Shown piece after piece: positions 11,861 through 24,724 of a stretch of 64,000 nt of DNA. Below the pieces are notes generated by a model. It saw only the letters and a program-made list of their open reading frames with translations, did not search any database and was not told the origin of the DNA. The translations under genes and the position numbers were made by a program. Origin of the DNA: Marsupella aquatica (Eukaryota > Marchantiophyta); the NCBI GenBank assembly GCA_973895155.1, contig OZ316897.1:21700001-21764000 (forward strand). The letters are read 5' to 3'. Position 1 is the first letter of the stretch; each line of letters opens with the position of its first letter.

Positions 11861-13939
11861 CTAACCACTCCTCTGGGTCTGGTGGGTACGGAATATAGAA
11901 ACACTGCTCAAGGAGACTTGGGAATATAAATGGTTCAGATGTTTGTCAATTCGAGTAAACCCACAGTCATCAAGAAGTACCGTGCGATTTTCACCAACCA
12001 AGTGAATTTTGAACCACTCACACTTGAAGACACACTCTTCAAATTTTGTATCCGCATCATAGGATATGATCAAGATATCTTTTTTTCCATAGTGAGGCAC
12101 CACATCTCGGATGACATTGGTGTCATGGCGGCTACTTTGTGAATCTTGCATGAACTTCCCTTGAACTCCACAGTCAAAAGTTCTACCCCTCTTCTCATCA
12201 AGGTCAGAGATTCTAAAATATCTCCCTTGTGTCCACATTGTTGTTCTGGTCTGAACAAGTCTCAAAGGGCCATGAACAATTGTTCAAACCACATGAGTCA
12301 TATCTGGAAATGTGATACACTCTCACCTTGGGCCACCATAGCATCCAACTGAAGTACTTTCTCCTTCATATACTCAAGGAACTTTGGAAAAATCTTTGGG
12401 CGACGACTCTTCCTCTTTGCATCCTCATAAAACTCTCTCCATTCTTCCATCATAGTGCTATTACTCAACATGAAAGTAGTCATTTGTGTCAATTCCACTA
12501 TGGTCAGTAAGCGTGTTTTTTTGGCTCCTGTTAAGCGATCCTCCTCCATTTCCCTCTCTTCCATCCAACTGCGTGGACAACTAGGATCAACGGTAGCTAA
12601 GATGTTGCTACACTAGAACATACTCTCAGCTGCCAAGTATCCTATTGCCATGCTCCCCTCCACTCGTGCATGATTCCGTACATAAGCCTTTAACATAGCC
12701 ATATACCTTTCTAGCCAATACATCCAACGACAATGCACTGGACCAACAATGGCAACCTCCCTCACCAGATAAACAAGTAGATGCACTTGACAATCAAAAA
12801 AGGAAGAAGGGAGGGCCTTCTCTAACTTGCACACTACCTCAATCTGTTGCATGCCAATACCTCCATACGTGGGACCTCTTCTTTGATTTTCCTTTGAGCA
12901 TATCCATCTCAACAAAGTGCCCAATGACCAGAGGGCATCTTGCACTTCTTCACTGCCCAAGCCTATGATTGCCACAGGAAGTATATATTGTATTAAATGG
13001 TGATAGTAATGTGGCTTTAGATACATTGGCCACTTATGATTGTCCTCCATCCCAAAAGCTTTCCGGAGATTGGCACCATAGCCTGTAGAAAACCGCATCT
13101 GTCCTATATGTTGTCAAAACTCTCTTCTTTCACCAACACTCAAAACCCAAGGAGCTGAAGGACGGTATTCCATCCTTGTTGATTCATCAACTGTTTTCCA
13201 TACATTTGGATGTTGTTCTAGATCCTGGCATGCCTCCCTAAAATTATGGTCCTTTTCTCCATAAAAATGCTTGATCAAAGCCTTCCCAACATTTCCCTCT
13301 ATATGCATGGGGTTTAACAAGTGATGAATCTTCAACTTAGGCCAATACGGCAAAGTGGCTAGTATAACTCCACCTCGTCAACCCACTTCCATCAAATGTC
13401 ATGGGGTCATCAGGGTTTTCCACCCTATTAGCTATGGATTTCCAATGTGCAAAGGATGTACACTTGAGCAGGTATGTCATGCTCATCCCCATTGATCATG
13501 TCAAAGTCTGAAGATAGAAGGGGGTCGGGCCTCATCTCGTGTCCAAGTGAAAGAAACTTGGTGTGCCCAAGGTAGATTATCTTGTGAAGCCATCTTGAGT
13601 ACTTGGCCATATCCTCAAGGCTTGGACCACAAGTGGAGCATGTCTTATACCCTTGAGTTTGTAACCCTGAAACAAACCCAAACCCTGCTCACAAAACAAC
13701 TTTCTCAATTAGAGTCAAAGGATTTTAAAAAGTTCATGTACATACATAAATATGAGGGACTTCCTTCCAAATAAACTCTTTAATCCATGAACAAAATACC
13801 AATCCATACACCTTACCAGGATAGTCATGCATGGTCCACATATTGATTCCCTTCGATTTGAAGACACGTGGTAATTCCCTTGTACTTTTCTGACCATCAT
13901 AGGCCCACACACCATCCCATCATTTCTGGAGTTCCCCAA
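11861..13939 (-). pseudogene. CACTA (En/Spm) TNP2-like transposase, decayed
   Basis: Read right to left there are pieces of a TNP2/TNPD-type transposase. 13,353-13,114 has HHLLNPMHIEGNVGKALIKHF, corresponding to the LDvMHIEKNV block. 13,098-12,613 has the DUF4218 block: LPSSFFDCQVHLLVYLVREV, GPVHCRWMYWLERYM, VRNHARVEGSMAIGYLAAE. 12,265-11,861 holds the C-terminal DUF4216-like block with FKCEWFKIHLVGENRTV. Segments at 13,610-13,428 and 13,939-13,715 are probably more upstream parts. Multiple frame changes and stops show it is dead. It is a different copy from the better-preserved CACTA element beginning at 14,637. Confidence 0.7.
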
Positions 13940-14636
13940 CCAATAGTGCCAAGTAGGGGTCCATGTTTTTTAACTTAGATGGACCTGGGATAATCAATGA
14001 TAGCAATAAGAAATCTTTTTTCATGGACAACTATGGTGGAAGGTTGTAATTCATAACAACCACCGTCCAAACTGAGGTAGGGCTCCTTTCCCACCAAGGG
14101 AGTGAGGGCTGACCCCATCAGATGCCAACCCCAACCTCATATGACGAGGGTCATGTGCAAACTCTGGTCATTGTGACTCCACATGCTTGTGAGCAGAGGA
14201 GTCAACTGGCAACCGCATGACACCGGCCTCTGATCAATGTGTCTTATGTCATACCGTCAATTTTGCCAAGTTAGAACATCTATACATATGCAACAATCAA
14301 GGAATAATGGGAAACCCTGGGCCCCCACTCTTAGGTAAAATGGGTCGGACGTGAGAACAATTCTAGGGTCGATTTAATTCATATTGAAGTAATTTTTAGA
14401 ATTGGCTTGTAACTAAGCAACCCACTCTTTTATAGAAATGTCATTTTTTAAATAAGGAAGGGCACTTGATATTCCTCTCCCATTTGTTTTTGGGAAGGGG
14501 GTATAAAATTATCTCCGCCACACGGCATTATCTTAGTGGTACACATGGCATCATCTAATAGGTACACATTCTATGCCTTTTGGTATGCCGAACGTTGTAA
14601 TTTATGGACGAGGTTGTGGGATTTAGGGTAGGGTAT
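13940..14636. other. No gene seen; remnant sequence between two CACTA elements
   Basis: No ORF above background. The segment 13,940-14,130 may still be N-terminal sequence of the first CACTA transposase. The stretch just before 14,637 is ordinary AT-rich DNA. Confidence 0.4.
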
Positions 14637-14990
14637 CACTAGTAGAAATACCCCCTATTTTTTACTATAAAATACGACTGACTATGACTAAAACCGGTCA
14701 TGTATGACTGAAAATCACTGACGTCGTTCTTGCAACTAGTAGTCGTAAAAGTGGTGACTTGGATTAACTTAGTCATATTATTGACTAGTGTCATTAGTCA
14801 TTTTAGTGACTAGAGGGTCAAGTATTTGGAACCATACATCAGTCAAACATAAGTGTTTAGAATGACTTAGTTCGAGTCATATGGGGTTTTCCGTGAGTGA
14901 TTGATAACACTCAATTGACCGCACTAGTTTCCGTAGATAATGCTGTCATTCATAGTCGAGACTGAGTCATTAATGTCACAAAAGCACCAA
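14637..14990. repeat. CACTA terminus with subterminal AGTCA/TGACT repeats
   Basis: CACTAGTAGAAAT at 14,637 is followed over 350 bp by many copies of TGACT and AGTCA in both orientations (GACTGACTATGACTAAAACC, TTAGTCATATTATTGACTAG, AGTCATTTTAGTGACTAG, TGACTTAGTTCGAGTCAT). Dense short subterminal repeats are the binding sites of TNPA in En/Spm elements. Confidence 0.75.
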
Positions 14991-15131
14991 TCCAACTAAC
15001 AATGGCATGATAATAACTCAAAATATGAGCAATCCATAAAAAAAGAGTATTACCCAACATCATGTACTCCAAATTGTGGTCATATATTGAAACAATCCTT
15101 CACATTTTGAGTCTCAAATTGTACTTGGTAC

Positions 15132-18100
15132 CTAACACTCTACAAATTTCTCAGGCCACATCACAAATGATTCCACAGCATCCACAAGATGGATGTGTGG
15201 CGGATCATCTCCCTTGTTTGGAAAGGGTAGAAGATATTTGGGCTTACTGACAACAGTCAACAACAGCACAACATGATCAGCAAGTACCTTCTTTCCATGG
15301 AAAGTACTTGCTTCAATTTGAAGTATGCCTTGCCCAACACAAACACCAGAATTATCAGTTGCCATTAGCCTATCTGAAGACTGTGCTACAATGCTCACTG
15401 CTGTCCCTTTTGGAGAAGTGTTATTCCTCTTCTTCTTTGGTGCCTTGTAAGGCAAAGTCTCCTTCCCACTGTTTCTGGTCCTCATCTTTCCCATGTTCAT
15501 CAGTGGTGGGGATTGAGAAACTCATCTCCAATACCTGGGGGAGGCTGAGAGTCTATGAAAATCACATCATTGTCATCACTCTGCTTCTCCTGTGAATCTG
15601 AAAATTTGGTAGCCTCTAAGTTTCGTCTCCTCTTCCTGTCTGCTGGATTTGGTATGCGCACCTCCTCCTGTGCTGGCTCTGTACCTCAATAGTAGCCACA
15701 AATTCCTTCATTTACAACTAAGCATATAGGCACTAAAGCTATCAACAAACCATCAAGTTTGCACTAATTGAACGTACATGGCATAGATACTCAACCACAT
15801 TAACAGGCCAGACAGAGTCTTCAAACCAACATTTACTTACTCTCAATGACAGTTATACTAGGTTCGATGATCTTTGGATCTGCTGCAGCCACTGCAATCT
15901 GATCACCTGATACACAATGTAACAAACCTTCAAGGTCTAGAACCTGAACCTGAACCATCCTGCATCCATGAACCTCAAATTCCTAGGTAAAGTCACACTA
16001 CACTAAACATGATTTCAGATGACACGTACCACTCTTCTTTGTAGGCACAACTTCCACAATATTTGCAGGCTCTTAATATGGATGTGCAATTGGGTGCTCA
16101 ACCCTGCCAGCAATGTGCATCGCCCGCAACTCACGTAGTTCAGCTTGTACTTCCCTTAAGGCTGATCCTTGGCTTTGAAGAAGACTAGCTATGTCCTTGA
16201 ATTGACTCTTGATCTCAGTCTCTACTGATGGCCAAGCGTTCTCCACAGTCTTCAACCGGTCTAATATCTCTGTAAGGGTAGACACTGCTCCCTGCTATAT
16301 ATCACATACACCAACCAAACGGCTCTTCTCAGCAATTTTATAATTGCATAAGGGCTGACAGTACTGTACATCTGAAGAAGGACTGTATAACAGATTGTCC
16401 ATCAATAATGCTCCTAAATTACCTGTTTAGATCCAATGCTGCCTTCATCACACTTTACCCTTTTGATTTCTGCCACAACCTCCTCTTTTGTGGGTTTCTC
16501 TCCAGTAAGCTTTTTCTGGAGCACATAAATATGCAAGACACGTTTCTCAATGTCAATCTTGCCTAAACGTAGTGTGCTGCTACAACTACATATAGTCCAC
16601 TCAAATATTGAAATGTAAATAAAGATATGTATGGCATGGGAACCCAACCAATTTGGCTACTACTGGTGCATGTCCTCCCCTCCTTGTAAGCGTAGGATTC
16701 TTCACTGCATTTCTAGCAGCAATCATTTGTGCAGACTTCTCCTGTCCTGCCCTAGATAGGAATGTCCCTCTCAGTCGAGCCCATTGTTCTACATGAACAC
16801 TTGGGGGTGCTTCAGCATGTGGTTTACTACCATCAGCAATCCATGCTTTGTGCAATCGATGCCTCTATGTTTTCATGATAGTTCGTCCATACTCTGCAAG
16901 ACAATCAACACTGACCCCTTTCCCAGAATTCCCCAAATATTCCCACTTGTCTCGCATATATTTGCAAACCAGTTTCCAGTCAGATGGATGTTGACAATTA
17001 AAGTTAGTACAACTAATGTCCAACCACCGTAGACACTCCATTCGCAAGTCATTGTGCCATCTATTCTTTCCAGCACTCATCGTTGTGATCCGGCCTTCAT
17101 CATCAACTTCAACAGTACCCAGCTTCACATTCTCACCTCTCCCAGTGCTCCCTGACGCACTACTTGGTGTTGCAAATCCAAGAGTTGCTCCCCCATGGCC
17201 TGACCGGGGTGTGATAGGGTTATCTGAAAAGAGAAACGCAATTAACACCATTAATATCATATGGTCTCTGTGAACTACCTGATTTCAATACTTTACTTAG
17301 AACTACTGTAGAAAATACCTCCTCCCCTCCGCAGACTCTGTGTCGGTTGGACTGAAGGTGCTGGTGCTGGTGCTGGGTTCCCACCATACCCACCATAACC
17401 TTGCCATCCTGTCGCCATTGGGAGAGGACCTCCCATGAATTGCCCCGATGGCCCCATTGACCCTCCTTCATACATATTTGTGGGCTGCATACGGTCCCAC
17501 ATTGGGTCTGCCATTCACATCAGACCAGGAAAATTGTCATACTCAGACCCACATCTATTGAGGAACACAATCAGCCAATTTGAGCTCAAAATACACTTGT
17601 CCACATGAAACAAATTAAAATGTTCACACTTACTTGGCCAACTTGGACCCATATAGCTGGCAGAAGCGCCTACATCCATAGACCCGTCATAGTTATTGCC
17701 CCCCTGTCGTGCTTGTGGCCAGTTATAGTTGGGGGCATTAAATTGCGGGTTATTGCAATTGCTGTTGCTTGGGGCTTGGGCTGAGTATACAGAGGGCGCC
17801 GGTCGAGATCTCATAGAAGTTCCCCCAGTTGCCTTACTGCAAGCAGGCTTTGGTGGAGGGGTAGGATTTGGCATGTCATCATCCTCTGACATGCTAGCAC
17901 TTGCATTCGGATCTTGGTCAAGATCATATTCTGTATCACCAACATCAGGCATGCAATCCTCTACCTCATTCTTATCAAGAGATTCAGCCATTGAAAAAGG
18001 GGTCTTTGAAGTCAACCTCTCACTGCGTCGCCTAGGTCCGTCAGGATTATAGAAGGTCTTCCGTCTACACTGACTTCGCTTTGACAGTGTTGGGATACTT

Positions 18101-18219
18101 TTGTTACTGCAACACCCACATGAAATTCGACACAGGTTATGTATGTAGTAGTCCATTACAGAAGCTACACAATGAACAGACGCACACAACGAGATACACA
18201 TACAGCTCATACTATGCAC
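15132..18219 (-). pseudogene. TNPA-like (Ptta/En/Spm) protein of CACTA element 2, multi-exon
   Basis: Minus-strand coding pieces in order: 18,219-17,515 has RRRSERLTSKTPFSMAESLD and an acidic, Pro/Asn-rich linker. 17,514-17,293 is Met/Gly-rich. 17,260-16,865 has a helical DNA-binding-like block (NRWHNDLRMECLRWLDISC, WKLVCKYMRDKWEYLG). 16,855-16,601 has WARLRGTFLSRAGQEKSAQM and ARNAVKNPTLTRRGGHAP, which matches the 'W..l...w.s.e.q..S..na.nR......H..G' layout of plant Ptta/En/Spm proteins. 16,647-16,414 has KPTKEEVVAEIKR; 16,285-16,073 is a coiled coil; 15,500-15,132 is a C-terminal tail. Exon borders are approximate. TNPA proteins bind the subterminal repeats and bring the element ends together for excision; the array at 14,637-14,990 is next to this gene's 3' end. 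Confidence 0.6.
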
Positions 18220-18625
18220 AGTCCCTTACATATCCGAAATAGCCTCTTGCACATCACCCAACAGGGCTGCGGCACATTGGCGAACCCATGCTCGGTGTTT
18301 CACAGCCTGCTTCTCATACTCACACATGCCATTTTTGTCTGGCATCCTACTCACCAAGTTACTGCGGTTGCACAAACAAGTCATCCATTTATTGCTCATA
18401 CTTGCTACTCATTGCACTTCAAAGAGTCACCTACTCACAACAAAACAAAGCCAACTACTCATCATCTTCGTCCATGTCAGCTTCAACCTCTCCCTCATAA
18501 GTCTGTCTCACTGTCAAGGGGATGTACTCCCTGGTCCCCTGGCCCCGATGTACAACGTCTACTGCCGGCTGTTCAAAGGCCCCATGTGCATCCAAATTGA
18601 ACTCTATTTTAGTACCCTCCATCCT

Positions 18626-21600
18626 TCAAACTCTAGGTGAGCTATGGCAGACTACACGCCAACCACGAGACTCCTCCACATCTAAAAAAAATACTTGCTC
18701 GACTTGACTTGGGAACACAAAAGGCTCCATCCATTCTGCCAGTCTTTGGTTAAAATTGACCATTAGAAAGCCATCCATATCCCGTTTCATGGTCGCTCTT
18801 GGCCCATGCCAATCTGGCTTCACCCATGAACCTTTCATTAGGATGATTTGTTGTGATGTGTTCCCATAATTCAGTGCCCAGATGTCTGCCAACTCCCCAA
18901 CATATCCCATCTCCATCCAGCCCCTGTTGCTCTGAGCATCTATATGCTCAAACACAGATATTACCCCCGAATTATATGTCACTAAATGCTTGTCCTCATC
19001 ATCATGCACACGGTACTGATTCCCATATGCTTTCATCCATTTATACCGCTGTACAATACGTCTGGGAGGCATAGACAAGAGGAGAACATCTCTATCCATG
19101 TTTGGGTTCTGCCTGCTATGCTCTCGAATTGTTGTCCTGATCCACTCAAGAAAAGTTGCGAATGCCTGGTGATTTAACCCTAATTGGGCGGCCTTCTGCA
19201 CATTGTATTCCCTGCATGATGATAATGAGAACAATTTCTCAATACAATGTACATATCCTACCAAAATGGATATGAATAAAGAAGGAATGCAGGGAGGGTG
19301 CGGAAACATGAGTACTCGATCACTGCCACCAAGGTTGCATCATGACTGTATTGTGTAAGACATATAAGTGTGCTGCATCACAAACTTCTGCAGACAATTG
19401 CAAGGAAGTAAAAGCGCCTTGAAGAACCTCTCCAGCCACCCCCTCTTCTTCCTCAGCATCCCACACCCTACTCCTAACACTGTCTACACCAGCCATGTAC
19501 TCTGTAAGGAACCCCAAGGTCTCTTCTTGAATGTAACCGAGAGCCATGCTTGCTTCAGGCCTGTAATAAGTACGTACATGGCCTTTTAGCAACTTCATGT
19601 ACCGTTCCATCGGATACATCCACCTTGTACTCACTGGGCCGTAGTGGCCCAGATCTTCAACCGCATGGATGATCAAATGAGTCATGACATCAAAAAATGC
19701 TGGCGGGAAATAAATCTCCAAGTCACAAAGCACACGCACAGTATCTGCCTTTAACTGAGGAAATGTTGTAGGGTCCCACACCTTCACACAAATACGACGA
19801 AAGATCTGACACAGTCTCAAAATGACATTGCAAACTGGTTTTTGCATCAATCCCCTCAGACATACTGGTAGAATGTCTTGCATCATAACATGGAAGTCAT
19901 GAGTTTTCATGCTTCCCAACTTCTTCTTCCTTATATGCTTTGCAAAGGCTCCAGCGTACCTAGAGGGTACTCTGAATGAACTCAGCCTAGACAAAATTGT
20001 GTTCCACTCATTCTGGGTGCAAACATATGGAGCTTGGTACTTGAAAACCACACCCGGCCTATTCTGGGATTCTTGCAGCCAAAGTTGAGGACGAATGCCC
20101 TTCTCCTGAAGGTCCTTTCGTACTGCTGCAGTATCATTGTCCCCTGACAGAAACTTCAAAAGACTTTCGCATACATTCTTCTCAATGTGCATTACATCAA
20201 TGTTATGTTTGCTTGGCTCAAAATCCTGCACCCATGAAGTAAGCATGATTGCCACAATTAGGTTCAGACACAAGAACTAAAAACTGTTGTGCATAGGATC
20301 TGAAGAGGTTCACTGAGTACAAGTGAATATGCAAATGTTACCTTCCAATACTCCAATGATGTGTCCATCATTGTGTGCCTTTTGATGCCATGAGTCTTTG
20401 CTGGGTCGTCTGGCACGTCTCTACAAGCACCATATTCATCATAAGACACCTTGTTCAATCCCCACTGCAGAAGTTGGTCTCTACTAACCAACACAGGAGA
20501 CTCTCGAAGCTCCCTCTGGTTGTTGAAGCGGGCTATGTGGGATTGCCTGTGCCTGAAAGGGTGGTCGGCAGGAAGATATCGCCTGTGGCCCTGGAATTTG
20601 ATACTGCCCAAGGAAATGGACCGTTCAGATGTAACATCTGGGCCACGTCGTGTGCAACCCAGATATCCCTTCCCTACCTGCCCAAATATCATGCTATGTC
20701 TAGGGTAGTTTGCTATTGAATTAACACACATTGCACGTAGGTTGAATGTCCTCGGTTACCAGGTCCACAAAGTGCATCAACTGTCATAACTCCATGTGTC
20801 CATAGAGTAACCCATTCCTCCACCGCAGGGGCCAACCAAACATCTATGTTTGCACTTATAGCAGAGTTTAGGCTGGGAATCATAAGTAAGACACAAGATC
20901 ACAAAAAAACGCTTGGTGGATATCCAAGGTGGGAGATTATAATTTATCAAAGTCACTGGCCAGCAAGAATACACATGTTCTTGTCTCCAAAAGGATTAGC
21001 ACCGTCAAGGCTTAGACCAAACCTCACATTTCTGCTCTCTGCTGCAAAGTTCGGCCACTTCTCATCTATGTACTTCCAGTGGTTGGAATCTCCAATGCGA
21101 CGTTGCAAACCATCTGTACTCTTCTGATCAGAGGTCCAAGTCATCATCTTAGAAATGGATGGACACCTATAGAGGCGCTGTAATCTTGGAATGAGAGGGA
21201 AATGCCGTAGGACCTTAGCAGGTTGAGTTGACTTCCCCACGTTCTTATATCTGTGCTTTCCGCAGATAGGGCAGGATAGGCAATCAACATATTCTTTTCT
21301 GAAAAGTACATGGCCATCTGGGCATGCATGGATGGACACATAATTCAAACCAAGTTTGCTCATCACCTTCTTTGCCTCATACATGTTCTTAGGAGCAATG
21401 TTTCCAACGGGTAGTACTGTCCTCTGTAGGAACATCAACAACTCTGTTACACATATGTTGGGCACACGGTGACATCCACATATATTGAGGAACATCACTA
21501 TGAACCCTAGTTTGGAGCAATTTGCACCACCATACAATGGGGACGTAGCTTCCTCCAAGTAGGCCCCAGTTCCCAAGAATTAACCATCATCTCCAGCTCC

Positions 21601-22194
21601 TTCTCCAATGTCAAACTCTTCTTGGTCCGATGGATCTGCACCATGCATGTCTGGTTCTTCGTCCCCATGTGCCTCTACATCTTCATAAAGTGCATCCAGG
21701 TCTTGAAAAATGTCTGAAACCATCCTAGGAACATCTGCCCCGTCCTCATTAGAAGTCTTGGGACCTCCCTGTGGAACATACTCATCTTTGGCATTGTTGC
21801 CTGCATGACCAGTGACGTTATGAAAGAATGCAGAGCGTCTTGCTGTATTCACATTTTCAAAATCTGCTCTCCATTCATCATCCGATGAATCCTCTTCCTC
21901 TGGCACATTCCACACCCTGCGGATTGGATGTCTTCCATGCCTTTGAAGATGAGAATGCACTTGGTTCAGGGTCATCGAGTGGTATCCTCGACATTGCATG
22001 CAGGGGCATCTCATCCGGGCATTTATGCCCCGGCTTGCTCTAAGCACCTCTCTATTCCACAACTTGGAGTCATGACGTGTAATTCTCAGTGGGTGATGCA
22101 AAGGGAGTCGCAGTTCATTGGTATGTCTCTGATTCCTTTGCCCCAACTGTCCATCCTCATTTGCTTGATCCATACCTTCAGCTCTCGTAGGCAC
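18626..22194 (-). pseudogene. TNP2-type transposase of CACTA element 2 (multi-exon, with at least one in-frame stop)
   Basis: Read right to left: 22,194-21,580 is an N-terminal acidic region with MRCPCMQCRGYHSMTLNQV; 21,576-20,953 has YEAKKVMSKLGLNYVSIHAC, a Cys cluster (CLSCPICGKHRYK), HFPLIPRLQRLYRCPSISKM and NVRFGLSLDGANPFG; 20,974-20,777 has WPVTLINYNLPPW; 20,731-20,264 carries Cys and RDVPDDPAKTHGIKRH; 20,273-19,320 has NIDVMHIEKNVCESLL and the DUF4218 block (FFDVMTHLIIHAVEDLG, GPVSTRWMYPMERYMKLLKG); 19,309-18,626 is the DUF4216-like end. This is the complete domain order of TNPD/TNP2. A TAA at 21,580-21,582 separates two pieces in the same frame and is explained by CAA to TAA. Exon borders are estimates; the copy is probably inactive. 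Confidence 0.75.
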
Positions 22195-22588
22195 CCCTTG
22201 GCTATGTACCCTTTGCAGTACTAGACAGGCTTATACAATTGCATATTCTAAGTACATGGAGGGGACACATGCAAGTTTCATGAAGAAAATATCACAGACG
22301 CTAAACACACTCACTATCAAGTCCGCTCTGTGCTGGTGCCCGACCTGCTCACGTATCATGTGCTCACTGCAGGCAGCAACATCATAACATACTTGCTATA
22401 ATCAGTGAAGTGCTTGGTCGTTGACCAGTCAATGGTACAACGTACATCATACACTGCCATACATCTCCACATGCAAAACCAAGACATTTGGAGGATGAAA
22501 AGGAGTAATGTCTTGTAGACCAAAAATAACACACAAAAGTTTATTTCAAAAATGTAACCGTCTAGCATACAGACAGTTGAGACCTTAC

Positions 22589-23515
22589 TTATTCATAATC
22601 ATTAGGGCTAACAGAATCATACGCACTATCAGAAAACTGTTCATCCGTGGTCTGGAACTCAGAAGTAACATATTCTGGGTCATCATAGGGAATGAATGGC
22701 TTTGCTGGCCATATTTCATATAAATCATATTTATGCTCATCTAATCGCATATTTGTTGAAAGTGACTGCCTGACCCATTCAAGGCAGACCACACACAGCC
22801 CATGTGTGATGAGCCATTGTACTGTGGACTTTCCATACTCTCGGCATGCCTTAGAATATGAATGAGCAATGAGATGGGTGGTCTCATTAGTGAGCTTCTC
22901 AATCACTGTACCACCTCTTCTACTGATCTCCCTCTTGAAATGACAGACCCTATATGGCTTGATAGACTTGTCAAGTATAACAGCCCTCACACCTCTGAAC
23001 ATGGTTCGGTCTGGGATGGGTTCTGTCTCATATGGGATAATGTTGTTGTATACTTTTGTGATCTGGTCAATAGACGGAACCCTACTCCCACCTCTCCCTG
23101 CAATTCTACGAGCCTTGTGCCAACCTCGACTGTCTTTCATCATTTGGACGCTATTGTACTTGCTCTCAAACAAATTGTAATCATCAGGATCTTGGACACT
23201 CCCTTTTCTAAGGCAGTCAGACATCCATTCTACTGAAAGTATTTTGACATGCCTCAAGAAGACTTTGTCATAGAAAACTGACCAAGATGCCATTTTCAGA
23301 CAATGTTCCCATGTTTCTGCAATAATATGGGTGACTTCAGTGTCCTGTAGTTGAGATTGTGTCTCTGTACCGTGACACTCAATGAGTTTTCTCCTAAAGA
23401 TATCCAATCTTGCACTCTGAATACCTGGGACAAAAAAGACTCTGACCCCTTGGAAGATGGGAGCACATTGGGAAGTTGGAAGGGGGACAGGTTCACGCTT
23501 CCGTTTGGAAGGCAT
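22589..23515 (-). CDS. Tandem-BRCT-domain protein associated with CACTA element 2
   Basis: An uninterrupted frame starts at the ATG at 23,513-23,515 (MPSKRKREP, a nuclear-localisation-like basic start) and ends with TAA, giving about 308 residues. BRCT 1 covers roughly residues 20-110: APIFQGVRVFFVPGIQ, THIIAE, and the conserved Trp in SVEWMSDCL. BRCT 2 covers about 185-280: MFRGVRAVILDKSIKPYRV, GGTVIEKLTNETTHLIAHS, CLEWVRQSL. BRCT pairs bind phosphopeptides or DNA ends in repair proteins; the first one with its KRKREP start recalls the N terminus of plant DNA polymerase lambda, but no polymerase domain follows. The gene lies 395 bp upstream of the TNP2 frame on the same strand and lacks introns and stops, while its neighbours are decayed. 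It may be element cargo with a function in transposition or repair, or a host gene next to the element. Confidence 0.75.
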   Translation of the reverse strand: MPSKRKREPVPLPTSQCAPIFQGVRVFFVPGIQSARLDIFRRKLIECHGTETQSQLQDTEVTHIIAETWEHCLKMASWSVFYDKVFLRHVKILSVEWMSDCLRKGSVQDPDDYNLFESKYNSVQMMKDSRGWHKARRIAGRGGSRVPSIDQITKVYNNIIPYETEPIPDRTMFRGVRAVILDKSIKPYRVCHFKREISRRGGTVIEKLTNETTHLIAHSYSKACREYGKSTVQWLITHGLCVVCLEWVRQSLSTNMRLDEHKYDLYEIWPAKPFIPYDDPEYVTSEFQTTDEQFSDSAYDSVSPNDYE

Positions 23516-23539
23516 GATGCCTCCTGTAATAAAAGCCAA

Positions 23540-24219
23540 TAGAGAAATACCAGTGCCCGCGTTGCCTGTCCCTCAATGCTTCAGCCCAATGCTCTCTGAT
23601 GACACAAAGTGCACTCTAGCTCCCTGATTGTGGCCCACATGACAGGATCGAAAGTCAATACATGCAGTAAATCCCAGCACGGAGTTATAGGACAAACCAT
23701 ATACTCTTTAGTCAAATTATTTTCACCATGTGTTCATGTAATTACATTGATGAAAGTAGAGCAACAACCTACTTTAGTATACACATAGCATACATGTGAC
23801 CCTTTATATTGTCTTGTCTGCATATAGCCTGAATTCACATTTGAATACCTGTATCTTACGTGACAGTGATGGGGACTGAGAATGATATCATTCAACTGCA
23901 CAATTTCCAGTCACATCTATAATTGTACAAATGTATGGGTCAGGCACACAACTTAAGATGACCTTTGTTAAGAGCAGAAACAAATACATAATTTGAGCTA
24001 TATATGTATTTTCATACTCCAATGCATGGATGTTGTTTTACTCCAGGTAACAGTCTGCTTGGAATCTTTAGTCTTTCACAGTTATGGTCTCTTACCATAC
24101 ACATGATTCACTCAAAGTGGAAAAAACACAGACATCCTTGTACGTGTAGGCCCTAACTTTGAAATTGCAATTAACTTAATCAGTCTTCAAAAAATAAGTT
24201 AACTTAGTTAGTTTTGGAG
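23540..24219. other. No gene; probable CACTA 5' region
   Basis: AT-rich sequence upstream of the BRCT gene. No CACTA terminal word was found, and no ORF. It may contain the promoter for the minus-strand genes but no element could be pinned down. Confidence 0.4.
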
Positions 24220-24724
24220 TGTTGAGCATAGACGACATTCGCAACGGCAAGCCCATGAACCATCCAACGCACAATAGTCGACACAGAGAGATACGTGGTT
24301 CACCTCCACATGAGGCTACGTCCGCGGGAACACACAAGAGCTTTACTGCACTCTAGGCCGACCGGCCATACCAAGCATCCACAGCACAAGCTCTCCCTAT
24401 CTCTCAACTAACTCCGTAACAATGAGCCTGTGACGCCAATGACATGGTCCTTATTTTGTAATCTGATTAAGTAGGTTGTTGTATGCAAGGAGTAGCTATT
24501 GATATTACATAACAATTAGCAAGATGGCAAGAATAAGGGCAATCATGGCGTTAAGAGTAGGGAAATAAAAACTATGTCACGGGTGGTCGACGACCATATC
24601 TCTTTCAATATGTCACCAAATCCGGATCTGTAAAGAGCATTGGAAAGATCTGGTCAAGGCGAGTAAAATCGATATAAAACACTCGAGAAACAGAGGTGTA
24701 TTAAGAGAGATACGGCCTGATTAG

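Larger units (their letters stand above)
14637..24219 (-). mobile_element. CACTA (En/Spm) element 2, one terminus recognised, other end cut by copia insertion
   Basis: The left end is CACTAGTAGAAATACCCCC at 14,637, followed by a subterminal repeat array. The element carries, all on the minus strand, a tandem-BRCT protein (22,589-23,515), a TNP2-type transposase (18,626-22,194) and a TNPA-like gene (15,132-18,219). No matching right terminus (...CTAGTG) exists before the copia LTR starts at 24,220, so the right end was probably separated or lost when the copia element inserted. Confidence 0.65.

Noticed and set aside
23540-24219. Search for the right CACTA terminus before the copia LTR
   Set aside because: No CTAGTG-type end with matching subterminal AGTCA repeats is present, so no complete CACTA element is claimed.
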